Part shown: positions 1 to 8,153 of the stretch, in pieces
How positions within the stretch are numbered: the first letter of the stretch is position 1
Layout of the letters: the number at the start of each line of letters is the position of its first letter
From: Nitriliruptor sp040882055
Lineage (GTDB): Bacteria > Actinomycetota > Nitriliruptoria > Nitriliruptorales > Nitriliruptoraceae
Direction: 5' to 3'
Length of the DNA: 64,000 bases
Assembly (NCBI GenBank): GCA_040882055.1
Contig: JBBECA010000082.1
Span: forward strand, 1 to 64,000
Position numbers and translations under genes: made by a program
Notes under the pieces: model-generated
Seen by the model: the letters and a program-made list of their open reading frames with translations, nothing else
Told to the model about the DNA's origin: nothing
The model's database searches: none

Positions 1-360
1 GTGATCGACGCGCCCCGCGCTCGAGGCGACGTGATCCACCGGTTCGATGCGCGTGCCGCCCTCGGTGAGGCCACCGCTGACCAGCAGCTCGACCCCGCCG
101 GCGACGTCATCGGCCGCGGTCCCGTAGAGCTGGATGGAGCGCGGGGTCTCATCCGGCGCGAAGCCGGCCTTGACGACGCTGGTGCTGTTGCCCTCGACCA
201 GGCCGCGGGCCCCCACCATCTCGCTGACGTACAGGCCGCCGCCGTGACGTCGGCACAGGGTGCGGAAGGGCGCGTCGGTGACGCCCGCCATGGGGGCGAG
301 CACGACCGGCGGCCACACCGTGAGGGGGCCGAGGGAGAGGGGCGGGGCGAGGGGTTCCAT
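1..360 (-). CDS. dusB: tRNA-dihydrouridine synthase, N-terminal part (cut by window edge)
   Basis: Only the first 120 codons are in the window; the frame is still open at base 1. The product starts MEPLAPPLSLGP and carries LAPMAGVTDAPFR at residues 21-33, the signature at the first strand of the FMN-binding TIM barrel of Dus enzymes, followed by SEMVGARG. Dus proteins reduce specific uridines of tRNA to dihydrouridine with NADPH in the cytosol. The DusB/nifR3 branch is the usual actinobacterial form, but the subfamily cannot be fixed from this fragment. The ATG at 360 is preceded by a TACCGT hexamer 8 nt upstream and has no Shine-Dalgarno sequence, so the mRNA is probably leaderless. Confidence 0.85.
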   Translation of the reverse strand, partial: MEPLAPPLSLGPLTVWPPVVLAPMAGVTDAPFRTLCRRHGGGLYVSEMVGARGLVEGNSTSVVKAGFAPDETPRSIQLYGTAADDVAGGVELLVSGGLTEGGTRIEPVDHVASSAGRVDH

Positions 361-368
361 CGGCGAGG

Positions 369-374
369 ACGGTA
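369..374 (-). promoter_or_regulatory. -10 element of a leaderless promoter (TACCGT)
   Basis: TACCGT on the minus strand lies 8 nt before the ATG of the dihydrouridine synthase. Transcription starting 7-8 nt after a -10 box would begin at the start codon itself. No clear -35 is visible. Confidence 0.5.
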
Positions 375-419
375 CCGGGACCCTCCCGTGGCACGGACGC
401 CACATCAGGTCCCCGGTGC

Positions 420-461
420 GTCGAGACCGGGGCGCCGAGACCGGGGCGTCGAGACCGGTGC
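420..461. repeat. Three 14-bp tandem units
   Basis: Three near-identical units of the form G(T/C)CGAGACCGGGGC follow one another between the stop of the flavoprotein gene (466) and the start of the dihydrouridine synthase (360). Copy 2 differs at one base and copy 3 has T for G near its end. It looks like slippage or local duplication in a spacer. Confidence 0.7.
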
Positions 462-465
462 GCGG

Positions 466-3348
466 TCAGTCGAGGTGGTCGGCGAGCAGTTGGGCGAGGT
501 GGACGGCCGGCTGGTCGGCGAGCTGGTCGAGCTGGGTCCGGCAGCTGAACCCGTCCGCCAGCACGACCGTCCCGGACGCCATCGCTCGGACCGCGGGGAG
601 CAGGGCCGTCTCGGCGACGGCCACCGAGACGTCGTGGTGGCCGCGCTCGACCCCGAAGTTGCCGGCCAGCCCGCAGCAGCCACCGACGGCATCGACGTGC
701 GCGCCCGCGGACTCGAGCAGCGCCCGGTCGACGTCCCAGCCCATCACCGCGTGGTGGTGGCAGTGGGGTTGGGCCAGCACGTCGACGCCGTCCAGCCGCG
801 GCGGGGTCCAACCCTCGGTGCCGGTGAGCAGCTCGGCCAACGTCCGCGTGGCAGCGGCCACCACGCGGGCCGCCTCGTCGTCGTGGCCGAGCAGCCGCGG
901 AGCGTCGTCACGAAGCACGGCCACGCACGGCGGTTCGAGCCCGACGATCGGCACCCCGGCCCGGGCGTGGACCGCCAGGTCGTCGACCGTGTCGCGCAGG
1001 ATGCGCTTGGCCGCGGCGAGCTGGCCGGTCGAGATCCAGGTCAGCCCGCAGCAACGGGGGGCGTCCGGCACCTCGATGCGGTAGCCGGCATCCTCGAGCA
1101 CGCGGACGGTCGCGACGGCCACCTCGGGATCGAAGCGGTCGCTGAACGTGTCGGCCCACAGCAGCACCGGCGGCCTGGTGGCGGCATCGGCGGGGACGTC
1201 ACCGGCCGGGCGTCGGCGGATGGCCCGCGAGAACGGCACGGCGGCGAAGCGGGGGAGATCGCGGCGCTGGTCGACGCCGGCGGCCCACCGCGCGACGCGC
1301 GCCACCCCGGGCAGGTCGAGCGCGCGCGAGGCCAGGCCAGGGGCGATGCCCGCCCACCGGGCCCAGCGCGGCAGCTGACCGAGGGCGTAGTGGCTGCGTG
1401 GGCGGAGCTTGCCCCGGTAGGTGCGGTGCAGCGCCTCGGCCTTGTAGGTCGCGACGTCGACCTCGGCGGGGCAGTCCACCGAACAGCCCTTGCAGGCCAG
1501 GCACAGATCGAGAGCCTCGTGGAGCTCGGCCGAGGCGAACCCGTCGGTGACCAGGCGTCCGTCGACCACCTCCTGCAGCACCCGCGCCCGCCCGCGGGTG
1601 GAGTCCCGCTCGTCCCCGGTGGCGAGGTAGGAGGGGCACATCACCGCGCCGCGCTCGGTCCGGTCGGCACGGCACGCGCCGACGCCGATGCAGCGGTGGA
1701 CGGCGGCGCCGAGGTCATCGCCGTCCTCTGGGAAGGTGAACCCCCCCGCGGGCGCCACGGCGGCCGGCAGACGCAGGTCCGCGTCGGCCGGGCGGGGCCG
1801 CACGAGCACCCCCGGGTTCAGCGCCCCGTCGGGATCGAGCACGCCCTCGAAGTCGGCGAACGCCGCGAGCACCTCGGGCGGGTACATGCGGGACAGCAGC
1901 TCGGAACGTGCTCGGCCATCGCCGTGCTCGCCGGACATCGAGCCGCCGAAGCTCGCCACGAGGTCCGCCGCGTCCTCGAGGAAGCGGCGGAAGACGCCGA
2001 CGCCGCGATCGGGACCACCACGCGGGCCGAAGGGCAGATCGATCCGGGCGTGCACGCACCCGTCCCCGAAGTGCCCGTAGGGCAGGGTGGTCAGGCCGTG
2101 GTCGACGAGGAGCGCGTCGAACGCCCGCAGGTAGTCGCCGAGCCGCTGCGGCGGGACGGCGGCGTCCTCCCACCCGGCGTGGGCCGGATCACCGGCGTCG
2201 GAACGTGATGACAGCGCCGCGCCGTCCTCGCGGATGCGCCACAGCGCCCGGGCGGCGGTGATATCGGCGACCTCGAGGTGGTCGGTCGCGTCGGCGTCGG
2301 CGAGCAGCCGGGACGCCGCAGCCTGGAGCTCGCCGAGCGAGCCACCGGCGAGCTCGACGAAGAGCCAGGCGGCGCCAGCGGGCAGCGGCGGGACGGCGGA
2401 CGCGCCCCGCCGCCGCGTGACGGCGTCGACGATCCGGCGATCGATGCCCTCGACCGCCACGGGGCCGTGGGGGAGGAGGCTTTGCACGGCATCACCGGCG
2501 GCGGCCACGTCCGGGTACCCGAGCACCACGAGCAGCGTGGTCGACGGGACCGGGACGAGCTGGAGGGTCGCCTCGAGGGTCAAGGCGCAGGTGCCCTCGC
2601 TGCCGACCAGCGCCCGGCCGAGGTCGGCGCCGCGTTCGGGCAGGAGGTGGTGCAGGCCGTAGCCGGAGACCTGGCGCGGGAACCGATCGAGGTGGGCGGT
2701 GATGGCGTCGCGGTGCCGCTCGGCCAACGCGGCGAGGGCTGCCGGCAGCGGCGAGGTCGCGGCCGGAGCGGCGGTGAGCCGCTGGCCGGCGCCCGTGACG
2801 ACCTCGAGCTGCGCGACGTTGTCGACCGTCCGCCCGTACCCGAGCGCGCGGGTCCCGCAGGCGTTGTTGCCGAGCATCCCACCCAGGGTGCAGCGGTCGT
2901 GGGTCGAGGGATCCGGTCCGAACCGCAGGCCCTGCGGTGCCGCGGCGCGCTGGAGGTCGCTGAGCACCACCCCGGGCTCGACGCGGACGGTACGTGCCTC
3001 GGGGTCGAGGTCGCGGATGGCCGTCAGGTGGCGCGAGGTGTCGAGCACGATGCCCGGCCCGACCGCGTTGCCCGCGATGGAGGTCCCGCCGCCGCGCACG
3101 GTCAGCCCGACGCCGAGCGAACGCGCCACCTCGAGCGCCGCCACCACCTCGTCACGGTGACGGGGGAAGGCGACCGCCAGGGGCGGAACCCGGTACAGCG
3201 ACGCGTCGGTCGAGTACTCGGCGCGGCGCCGGGTCGAGGCGTCCACCTCGACGAGCCCGGCGATCGACAGCGACGCGGCCACCTCGGCCGGCGAGGGCCC
3301 GGCGGCGTCACGATCCCTGGGGTCCGCCGTAGCGGTCGGGGTGCTCAC
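466..3348 (-). CDS. FAD-binding oxidase fused to an Fe-S/CCG module (YdiJ-like D-2-hydroxyacid dehydrogenase)
   Basis: 960 residues. Residues about 55-270 form a PCMH-type FAD-binding domain (RGGGTSIAGNAVG at 85-97). Residues 270-520 form the FAD oxidase C-terminal domain with GHFGDGCVH near 425 and EHGDG near 474, the metal and substrate motifs of D-lactate and D-2-hydroxyglutarate dehydrogenases. A ferredoxin-like part follows (Cys553, 559, 571; then Cys616, 619, 622, 626-Pro), and the C-terminus has two CCG motifs (CCGLTWIS, CCGLAGNFG) of the GlpC/GlcF type. This order matches E. coli YdiJ, which acts on D-2-hydroxyglutarate. The GTG start at 3348 overlaps the stop of the upstream transhydrogenase gene as GTGA, so the two are translationally coupled. 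That neighbour favours D-2-hydroxyglutarate over glycolate or lactate as substrate (inference). Confidence 0.85.
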   Translation of the reverse strand: MSTPTATADPRDRDAAGPSPAEVAASLSIAGLVEVDASTRRRAEYSTDASLYRVPPLAVAFPRHRDEVVAALEVARSLGVGLTVRGGGTSIAGNAVGPGIVLDTSRHLTAIRDLDPEARTVRVEPGVVLSDLQRAAAPQGLRFGPDPSTHDRCTLGGMLGNNACGTRALGYGRTVDNVAQLEVVTGAGQRLTAAPAATSPLPAALAALAERHRDAITAHLDRFPRQVSGYGLHHLLPERGADLGRALVGSEGTCALTLEATLQLVPVPSTTLLVVLGYPDVAAAGDAVQSLLPHGPVAVEGIDRRIVDAVTRRRGASAVPPLPAGAAWLFVELAGGSLGELQAAASRLLADADATDHLEVADITAARALWRIREDGAALSSRSDAGDPAHAGWEDAAVPPQRLGDYLRAFDALLVDHGLTTLPYGHFGDGCVHARIDLPFGPRGGPDRGVGVFRRFLEDAADLVASFGGSMSGEHGDGRARSELLSRMYPPEVLAAFADFEGVLDPDGALNPGVLVRPRPADADLRLPAAVAPAGGFTFPEDGDDLGAAVHRCIGVGACRADRTERGAVMCPSYLATGDERDSTRGRARVLQEVVDGRLVTDGFASAELHEALDLCLACKGCSVDCPAEVDVATYKAEALHRTYRGKLRPRSHYALGQLPRWARWAGIAPGLASRALDLPGVARVARWAAGVDQRRDLPRFAAVPFSRAIRRRPAGDVPADAATRPPVLLWADTFSDRFDPEVAVATVRVLEDAGYRIEVPDAPRCCGLTWISTGQLAAAKRILRDTVDDLAVHARAGVPIVGLEPPCVAVLRDDAPRLLGHDDEAARVVAAATRTLAELLTGTEGWTPPRLDGVDVLAQPHCHHHAVMGWDVDRALLESAGAHVDAVGGCCGLAGNFGVERGHHDVSVAVAETALLPAVRAMASGTVVLADGFSCRTQLDQLADQPAVHLAQLLADHLD

Positions 3349-4625
3349 CAGAGCGCGAGCGAGCGGGTGAGGATCCCGGCGAGGTCGTCCTCGGTGACCG
3401 GCTTCGGGGCGGTCGCCAGCAGCCGCTGCTGCTTCATCGTGCCCTCGACGAGGTCGGGGACGTCCCCCTCGTCGAAGCCGACCCCACCGACGCCGTTCGG
3501 CAGGTCGATGTCCCGCATCAGCGAGATGAGGGCGGCGGGGAGTCGCTCGGAGGGGTCGTCGCTGCGGTCGAGGTCTGGGGCGAGGAGGTCGGCCACCCTG
3601 AGGTGGCGTTCGGGAGCGGCATCGAAGGTGAAGCGGAACGCTTCGGGGGCCGTCAACGAGACCGCCATCCCGTGGGGGACCATCGCGTGGTCGTCGGGGT
3701 AGTCGGCCGGGTGGAAGTCACGCACGCGGCCGGCGATGGGGTAGGCGTTCGCGTGGGGGATGTGCACGCCGGCGTTGCCGAACCCGAGACCTGCGAACGT
3801 CGCGGCCATCGCCATCTCGCCGCGTGCGGTCTCGTCGCCGGGGTCGCGGACCGCGCTGCGGAACGAGCGTGCGAGCAGCTGCAACGACCGCTCGGACCAC
3901 AGGTCCGCGATCGGGTTCGAACCGCAGTACGGCACCCGCTCCTCGGGACGCTTGGCGTCGTAGGCGGTGTAGGGCTTGGCGGTGTAGCTCTCGAGCGCGT
4001 GGCAGAGGATGTCCATGCCGGCGGCCGCGGTGACGCCGGCCGGCTGGGTGGCGGTCAGGTCCGGATCGACGATCGCGAGCGTCGGTCGGAGCGCCGCGTG
4101 GCTGATCCCGGTCTTGACGTGGAGGTCGAGCACGTCGAGCACGCAGATCGTCGTCGACTCCGACCCCGTGCCGGTGGTGGTCGGGACCGCGACGAGCGGT
4201 GCCAGCGGCTCGGACGGGGCCCGTCCCTCGCCGACGGGCGGGTTGACGTAGTCGAGCAGCTCGCCCGGGTTCGTCAGCAGCAGATCGACGGCCTTGGCCG
4301 TGTCGATGCTCGAGCCGCCGCCGACGGCGACGAACGCGTCCCAGGGACCGTCGGCCCGGGCCCGGTCGATGGCCGTCCGGAGCGAGGCGTCGGTCGGTTC
4401 CACGTGCGCGCTGTCGTGGACGTGCGCCTCGACGCCGAACCCAGCCATCGCGCCGGCGATCCGCTCCGGGTGCCCGGTCGCGGCGACACCCGGATCGGTG
4501 ATGATCAGCACGCGCTTCGCGCCACCGAGGGCGAGGTCGTAGCCGATCTCGAGCGACGCGCCCGGGCCGAACTTCAGCGCCGGTGCGGCGTAGGTGAAGA
4601 TGGTCTCCCGTGCGGCGGCGGTCAC
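3345..4625 (-). CDS. Iron-containing alcohol dehydrogenase, hydroxyacid-oxoacid transhydrogenase (HOT/ADHFE1) type
   Basis: 426 residues, a group III metal-dependent alcohol dehydrogenase. The sequence resembles the ADHFE1 branch rather than general alcohol dehydrogenases: FGPGASLEIGYDLALGGAK near the N-terminus, VEPTDASL, a GGGSSIDTAK nucleotide motif, SGTGSE-like GTGTGSEST, DILCHALESYT, GSNPIADLW, GNAGVHIPHANAYPIAG and DDHAMVPHGMAVSLTAPEAF. HOT moves a hydride from 4-hydroxybutyrate to 2-oxoglutarate, giving succinic semialdehyde and D-2-hydroxyglutarate, with tightly bound NAD. The downstream coupled flavoprotein could re-oxidise the D-2-hydroxyglutarate. The GTG start at 4625 has GAGGGGAG 4 nt upstream and a TAGGCT -10 at 4653-4658 on the same strand, duplicated at 4687-4692. 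Confidence 0.85.
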   Translation of the reverse strand: MTAAARETIFTYAAPALKFGPGASLEIGYDLALGGAKRVLIITDPGVAATGHPERIAGAMAGFGVEAHVHDSAHVEPTDASLRTAIDRARADGPWDAFVAVGGGSSIDTAKAVDLLLTNPGELLDYVNPPVGEGRAPSEPLAPLVAVPTTTGTGSESTTICVLDVLDLHVKTGISHAALRPTLAIVDPDLTATQPAGVTAAAGMDILCHALESYTAKPYTAYDAKRPEERVPYCGSNPIADLWSERSLQLLARSFRSAVRDPGDETARGEMAMAATFAGLGFGNAGVHIPHANAYPIAGRVRDFHPADYPDDHAMVPHGMAVSLTAPEAFRFTFDAAPERHLRVADLLAPDLDRSDDPSERLPAALISLMRDIDLPNGVGGVGFDEGDVPDLVEGTMKQQRLLATAPKPVTEDDLAGILTRSLALW

Positions 4626-4650
4626 GCGGCTCCCCTCGACGTCGTCGCGG

Positions 4651-4718
4651 CGAGCCTACGGGCGCGGACGTCGGCGTCGCCCGCCGAGCCTACGGGCGCG
4701 GACGTCGGCGTCGCCCGC
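4651..4718 (-). repeat. Perfect 34-bp tandem duplication carrying a -10 element
   Basis: The units 4651-4684 and 4685-4718 are identical. On the minus strand each contains TAGGCT (4653-4658 and 4687-4692), the -10 hexamer used throughout this window, so the promoter of the transhydrogenase operon appears doubled. Copy 1 places a transcript start roughly 20 nt before the GTG at 4625. Copy 2 would add 34 nt of leader. Confidence 0.75.
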
Positions 4719-4761
4719 CGAGCAACGGAACGTTCTGACCCGGTTCGTTCCGGTGCGCGGG

Positions 4762-4767
4762 TAGGCT
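4762..4767 (+). promoter_or_regulatory. -10 element (TAGGCT) of the acyl-CoA dehydrogenase
   Basis: TAGGCT places the transcript start near 4774. This excludes the in-frame GTG at 4771 as a start and supports GTG 4804, which has GGAG 6 nt upstream. Confidence 0.55.
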
Positions 4768-4803
4768 CCGGTGTCGCCCACCCACCGAACCGTGGAGCAC
4801 CGC

Positions 4804-5955
4804 GTGGATCCCTTCCTCTCCTCCGAGCAGCAGGCGTTCGTCGACAGCGTGCGTGCCTTCGCGCACGAGCACGTCGCACCGACCGTCCTCGAGCGCGACC
4901 GCGCTGGTGCCTGGGATCCCGAGGTGTGGGAGAAGGTCGCCGACTTCGGCCTCGCCGGGCTCCCCGTCCCCGAGGAGTACGGCGGTTCCGGCGCTGACGT
5001 GCTCACCACCGGTCTCGCGCTCGAGGCGCTCGCGTACGGCGGACGCGACGCCGGGCTGAACCTCTCCCTCGGCGCGCACCTGACGATCGGGTGCATGCCG
5101 ATCGCCCTGCACGGCACCGAGGAGCAGAAGCAGCGTTGGCTGCCCGAGCTCGCCAGCGGCCGATCGATCGGCGCGTTCGCCATCACCGAGCCCGAGGCGG
5201 GTTCCGACACCGCCAGCATGAAGACCTCCGCTCGGCGCGAGGGCGACACGTTCGTGCTCAACGGCACCAAGACCTTCATCACCAACGGTTCCCTCGCCGA
5301 CGTCGTCACGGTCGTGGCGCGCACCGACCCGGACGCGCCAGCGGGCAGCGCCTTCACCGCCTTCCTGGTCGAGACCGACTCGCCCGGCTTCGCGGTGTCC
5401 AAGGAGCTCAAGAAGCTCGGCAACCGCACCTCGCCCACCGTCGAGCTGTCCTTCACCGACGTCGCCGTCCACGAGTCGAACATCCTCGGCGACGAGGGCA
5501 CGGCCCTGTGGGCGGTCGGTTTCGAGTGCTTCGACTGGGAACGCTGCTGCATGATCGCGTCCGCCGTCGGCGGCATGGAGCGCGGCCTCGACGACTCCAT
5601 CCGGTACGCCAAGGAGCGTGAGGCGTTCGGCAAGCCCATCGCGAAGTTCGGTGCGATCCAGCACAAGATCGCCCAGATGCGGATCCGCCTGGAGAACGCG
5701 CGGCTGCTCCAGCGACAGGCCGCGTGGCTGAAGGACAACGGTCACGAGCACCAGCTCCAGGCCTCCATGGCGAAGGCCTACGTCGGTGAGGCCGCGGTCG
5801 AGTCGGCGCTCGACGCGGTCCAGCTCCACGGTGGCTGGGGCTACATCGACGAGTTCCACGTCGAGCGGGGTCTGCGCGACGCCAAGCTCGCGTCGATCGG
5901 CGGCGGGACCACCGAGATCCAGGAGCTGCTGATCTCCAGGATCCTCCTCGGCTGA
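4804..5955 (+). CDS. Acyl-CoA dehydrogenase
   Basis: 383 residues, normal for the family. It oxidises an acyl-CoA thioester to the 2-enoyl-CoA with FAD, passing electrons to ETF. Order: N-terminal helical domain (1-120), middle beta domain with AFAITEPEAGSD (124-135) and GTKTFITN (154-161), and C-terminal helical domain ending RDAKLASIGGGTTEIQ. The position that holds catalytic Glu in short- and medium-chain enzymes (Y/xEGT) is GGGT here. Glu246 in the helix reading FDWER fits the isovaleryl-CoA-type catalytic position instead, so a branched-chain or long-chain FadE-like substrate is plausible. It is transcribed divergently from the transhydrogenase operon as a single gene. Confidence 0.9.
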   Translation: MDPFLSSEQQAFVDSVRAFAHEHVAPTVLERDRAGAWDPEVWEKVADFGLAGLPVPEEYGGSGADVLTTGLALEALAYGGRDAGLNLSLGAHLTIGCMPIALHGTEEQKQRWLPELASGRSIGAFAITEPEAGSDTASMKTSARREGDTFVLNGTKTFITNGSLADVVTVVARTDPDAPAGSAFTAFLVETDSPGFAVSKELKKLGNRTSPTVELSFTDVAVHESNILGDEGTALWAVGFECFDWERCCMIASAVGGMERGLDDSIRYAKEREAFGKPIAKFGAIQHKIAQMRIRLENARLLQRQAAWLKDNGHEHQLQASMAKAYVGEAAVESALDAVQLHGGWGYIDEFHVERGLRDAKLASIGGGTTEIQELLISRILLG

Positions 5956-6017
5956 CGCCCTCGGAACCCCGGGGCCCGGGCCCCGTACCCTGGACGGCCC
6001 CGTCCCGGAGCTCCGCT

Positions 6018-6965
6018 GTGCCCGTTCCATCCGCCGTCGTCGCGCCCACCGACCGTGCCCTCGTCGAGGTGACCGGCGCCGACCGCATCACCTACCTCGA
6101 GGCGGTGACCTCGCAGGCGCTCGCGGACGCCAAGCCCTTCGAGGTGCGCGGGGCGTTGCACCTCGACGTCCACGGTGCGCCGCTCCACGCCTTCGACGTG
6201 CTCGTGCACCCCGAACGGCTGTGGCTGCTGGTGGCCACGCGCGTGCTGGCCGAGGACGTCGTCAACGTGCTCGGGGGACGGACGTTCCTGTCGGATGCCG
6301 CCTTCGCGCTCGCGGAGGACCTGGTGGTCTCGAGCCTGCGCGGCACCGCGGCGCGTGACGTGGCGAGCGAGGCGGGGCTCGACGTCGCGGCCGGCCGGTG
6401 GGACAGCGACGACGCGCTGGTCCGGGTGGGGCGAACCGGTGGCCTGGACCTCGTCGGCCCGGCCGACGAGGTCGCCGAGGCGGTCGATGCCCTCACCGCG
6501 GCCGGCGCCACGCACGGCGAGGCCGCCGACCTCGAGGACGCCCGCATCGCGGTCGCCGAACCTGCCTGGGGGGCGGAGGTCGTCGCGCCACACCTGCCCG
6601 AGGAGCTCGGCCTCCTGCCGACCCACGTGCACCTCGCCAAGGGGTGCTACCCGGGGCAGGAGGCGGTGGCGCGCATGTGGCAGCTCGGTCGTCCGCGACG
6701 TCGCCTGGTGCAGGTCGAGGCTGCGGTCCCGGTGGGGGCAGGGGACGAACTCGGTGCCGGTCGGCAGCGGGTCACCGTGACCTCGGCCACGCGGGACGGG
6801 GCGATCGCGCTGGCGTACGCGCCCGGCGCCGCCGAGCCTGGTGCCCGTTTCGAGGGCGAGGGTGGCCAGGTGCTCACCGTCACGGCGGTCGTCGGTGCGG
6901 AGCTGCCGCAGCCGGGTGCCGACCCGAACGTCGCGCGCCGGCGTGACGCCCGCGCGGCGAGCTGA
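6018..6965 (+). CDS. ygfZ: Folate-binding protein YgfZ / aminomethyltransferase-like
   Basis: 315 residues of the GcvT-like fold. The YgfZ signature K208-G-C-Y-P-G-Q-E215 is present, with Cys210 as the conserved cysteine. YgfZ proteins bind tetrahydrofolate and help Fe-S cluster assembly or repair of enzymes such as MiaB; they are not true glycine-cleavage enzymes. The GTG start has GGAG 7 nt upstream and a TACCCT -10 at 5986-5991. The gene stands alone between the acyl-CoA dehydrogenase and the convergent peroxiredoxin gene. Confidence 0.88.
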   Translation: MPVPSAVVAPTDRALVEVTGADRITYLEAVTSQALADAKPFEVRGALHLDVHGAPLHAFDVLVHPERLWLLVATRVLAEDVVNVLGGRTFLSDAAFALAEDLVVSSLRGTAARDVASEAGLDVAAGRWDSDDALVRVGRTGGLDLVGPADEVAEAVDALTAAGATHGEAADLEDARIAVAEPAWGAEVVAPHLPEELGLLPTHVHLAKGCYPGQEAVARMWQLGRPRRRLVQVEAAVPVGAGDELGAGRQRVTVTSATRDGAIALAYAPGAAEPGARFEGEGGQVLTVTAVVGAELPQPGADPNVARRRDARAAS

Positions 6966-6974
6966 CGCGCTGGG

Positions 6975-7439
6975 TCAGGTGAGCTCGGCGATCGCCTTCA
7001 GCACCTGATCGGCGTGGGTCTTGGTCTGGACCTGCTTCCAGACCTTGGCCACCGTGCCCTCCGGATCGATGAGGAAGGTGGACCGGATCACGCCGACGGT
7101 GGTCTTGCCGTAGAGCACCTTCTCGCCGTAGGCGCCGTACGCCTCGAGCACGGTCCGTTCGGGGTCCGCGAGCAGCGTGTGCGGTAGGTCGTACTTGCCG
7201 GCGAAGGCGGCGTGCGACTCGACGGTGTCGGGCGAGACGCCGAGCACCGTCGCGCCGGCGGACTCGAACTCGGCCCACTGGTCGCGGATGCCGCAGGCCT
7301 GCGTCGTGCAGCCAGGGGTGTCGTCCTTGGGGTAGAAGTACAGGACGACGGGCTGGCCGCGGAGCTCGGCGAGCGACACGTCACGGCCGTGCTGATCCGG
7401 CAGGGTGAAGGTGGGAGCGGGCTGTCCGGCCTCGATCAC
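6975..7439 (-). CDS. bcp: Thiol peroxidase, BCP/PrxQ-type peroxiredoxin
   Basis: 154 residues. The active-site segment DDTPGCTTQAC gives peroxidatic Cys44 and resolving Cys49, the five-residue spacing of PrxQ enzymes, with the TPGC motif intact. It reduces hydrogen peroxide and organic peroxides in the cytosol using thioredoxin-like donors. The GTG at 7439 (V-I-E-A-G-Q) has AGGAGA 6 nt upstream and TACGGT at 7467-7472 on the minus strand as -10. The gene converges with ygfZ with 9 bp between them. Confidence 0.9.
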   Translation of the reverse strand: MIEAGQPAPTFTLPDQHGRDVSLAELRGQPVVLYFYPKDDTPGCTTQACGIRDQWAEFESAGATVLGVSPDTVESHAAFAGKYDLPHTLLADPERTVLEAYGAYGEKVLYGKTTVGVIRSTFLIDPEGTVAKVWKQVQTKTHADQVLKAIAELT

Positions 7440-7610
7440 GTACGTCTCCTGGTCCGAGGGCCGCGACCGTAGCGGCGCCCCGCCGTGCCGGTCGCTCGGC
7501 TCCCGACGCATCGACGGCGGCCCGGCCCGCGCGGTCCCGCGGGCCGGTCGAGGTCGTAGGCTGTGGGCTCCGCCGGCGGCCGCCGGCCCGAGGCGAGCAG
7601 GAGCAGCACC

Positions 7611-8123
7611 GTGGTCGACGAGATCGTCGAGTTCTTCGTCGAGGTCCCGATGGGGTCGCGCAACAAGTACGAGTGGGACTTCGAGCGGCAGACCTTCTCC
7701 CTCGATCGGATGCTGTTCACCGCGGTCCGGTACCCGGGGGACTACGGGTTCATCCCCGAGACCCTGGCGCTCGACGGTGACCACCTCGACGTGGTGTGCA
7801 TCCTCGGCGAACCGACCTTCCCGGGCTGCACGATCCGCAGCCGCGTGCTCGGCATGCTCGACATGAGCGACGACAAGGGTCGGGACGAGAAGATCCTCGC
7901 CGTCGCCGACATGGACCCGCGCTGGAAGCATTTGCGCTTCCTCAACGACGTGCCGGAGCACCTGCTCGACGAGATCGCCCACTTCTTCGCGATCTACAAG
8001 GACCTCGAGCAGAAGAAGGTCGACGTCCGCGGTTGGCGCGACCGGGACGAGGCGCTGCAGACGATCGCTGAGGCACGCGAGCGCTACGAGGGGCCGGTCG
8101 AGACCACGAGCTTCCCGAACTAG
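7611..8123 (+). CDS. ppa: Inorganic pyrophosphatase, family I
   Basis: 170 residues, the usual bacterial length. It hydrolyses pyrophosphate to two phosphates with Mg2+ in the cytosol. The core motifs are present: NKYEWD, YPGDYGFIPET, and the metal-binding D-G-D-H-L-D segment, plus KD...K towards the C-terminus. The signature position after the second Asp is normally Pro or Glu and is His here. The GTG start at 7611 has AGGAG about 10 nt upstream and a TAGGCT -10 at 7556-7561. Confidence 0.93.
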   Translation: MVDEIVEFFVEVPMGSRNKYEWDFERQTFSLDRMLFTAVRYPGDYGFIPETLALDGDHLDVVCILGEPTFPGCTIRSRVLGMLDMSDDKGRDEKILAVADMDPRWKHLRFLNDVPEHLLDEIAHFFAIYKDLEQKKVDVRGWRDRDEALQTIAEARERYEGPVETTSFPN

Positions 8124-8153
8124 TTCGGCGGCCGCCCGGTCGTCGGGGCCGGT

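Noticed and set aside
1..2208. Open frame of 735 codons on the plus strand
   Set aside because: It lies opposite the dihydrouridine synthase and the YdiJ-like gene, both with clear motifs; long antisense frames are expected at this GC content.
4771..4803. GTG 4771 as start of the acyl-CoA dehydrogenase
   Set aside because: It lies 3 nt after the -10 hexamer, before any plausible transcript start; GTG 4804 has a ribosome-binding site.
5971..5984. 14-bp palindrome GGGGCCCGGGCCCC as a terminator
   Set aside because: It has no loop or U-tract and is simple GC-rich sequence directly before the next -10.
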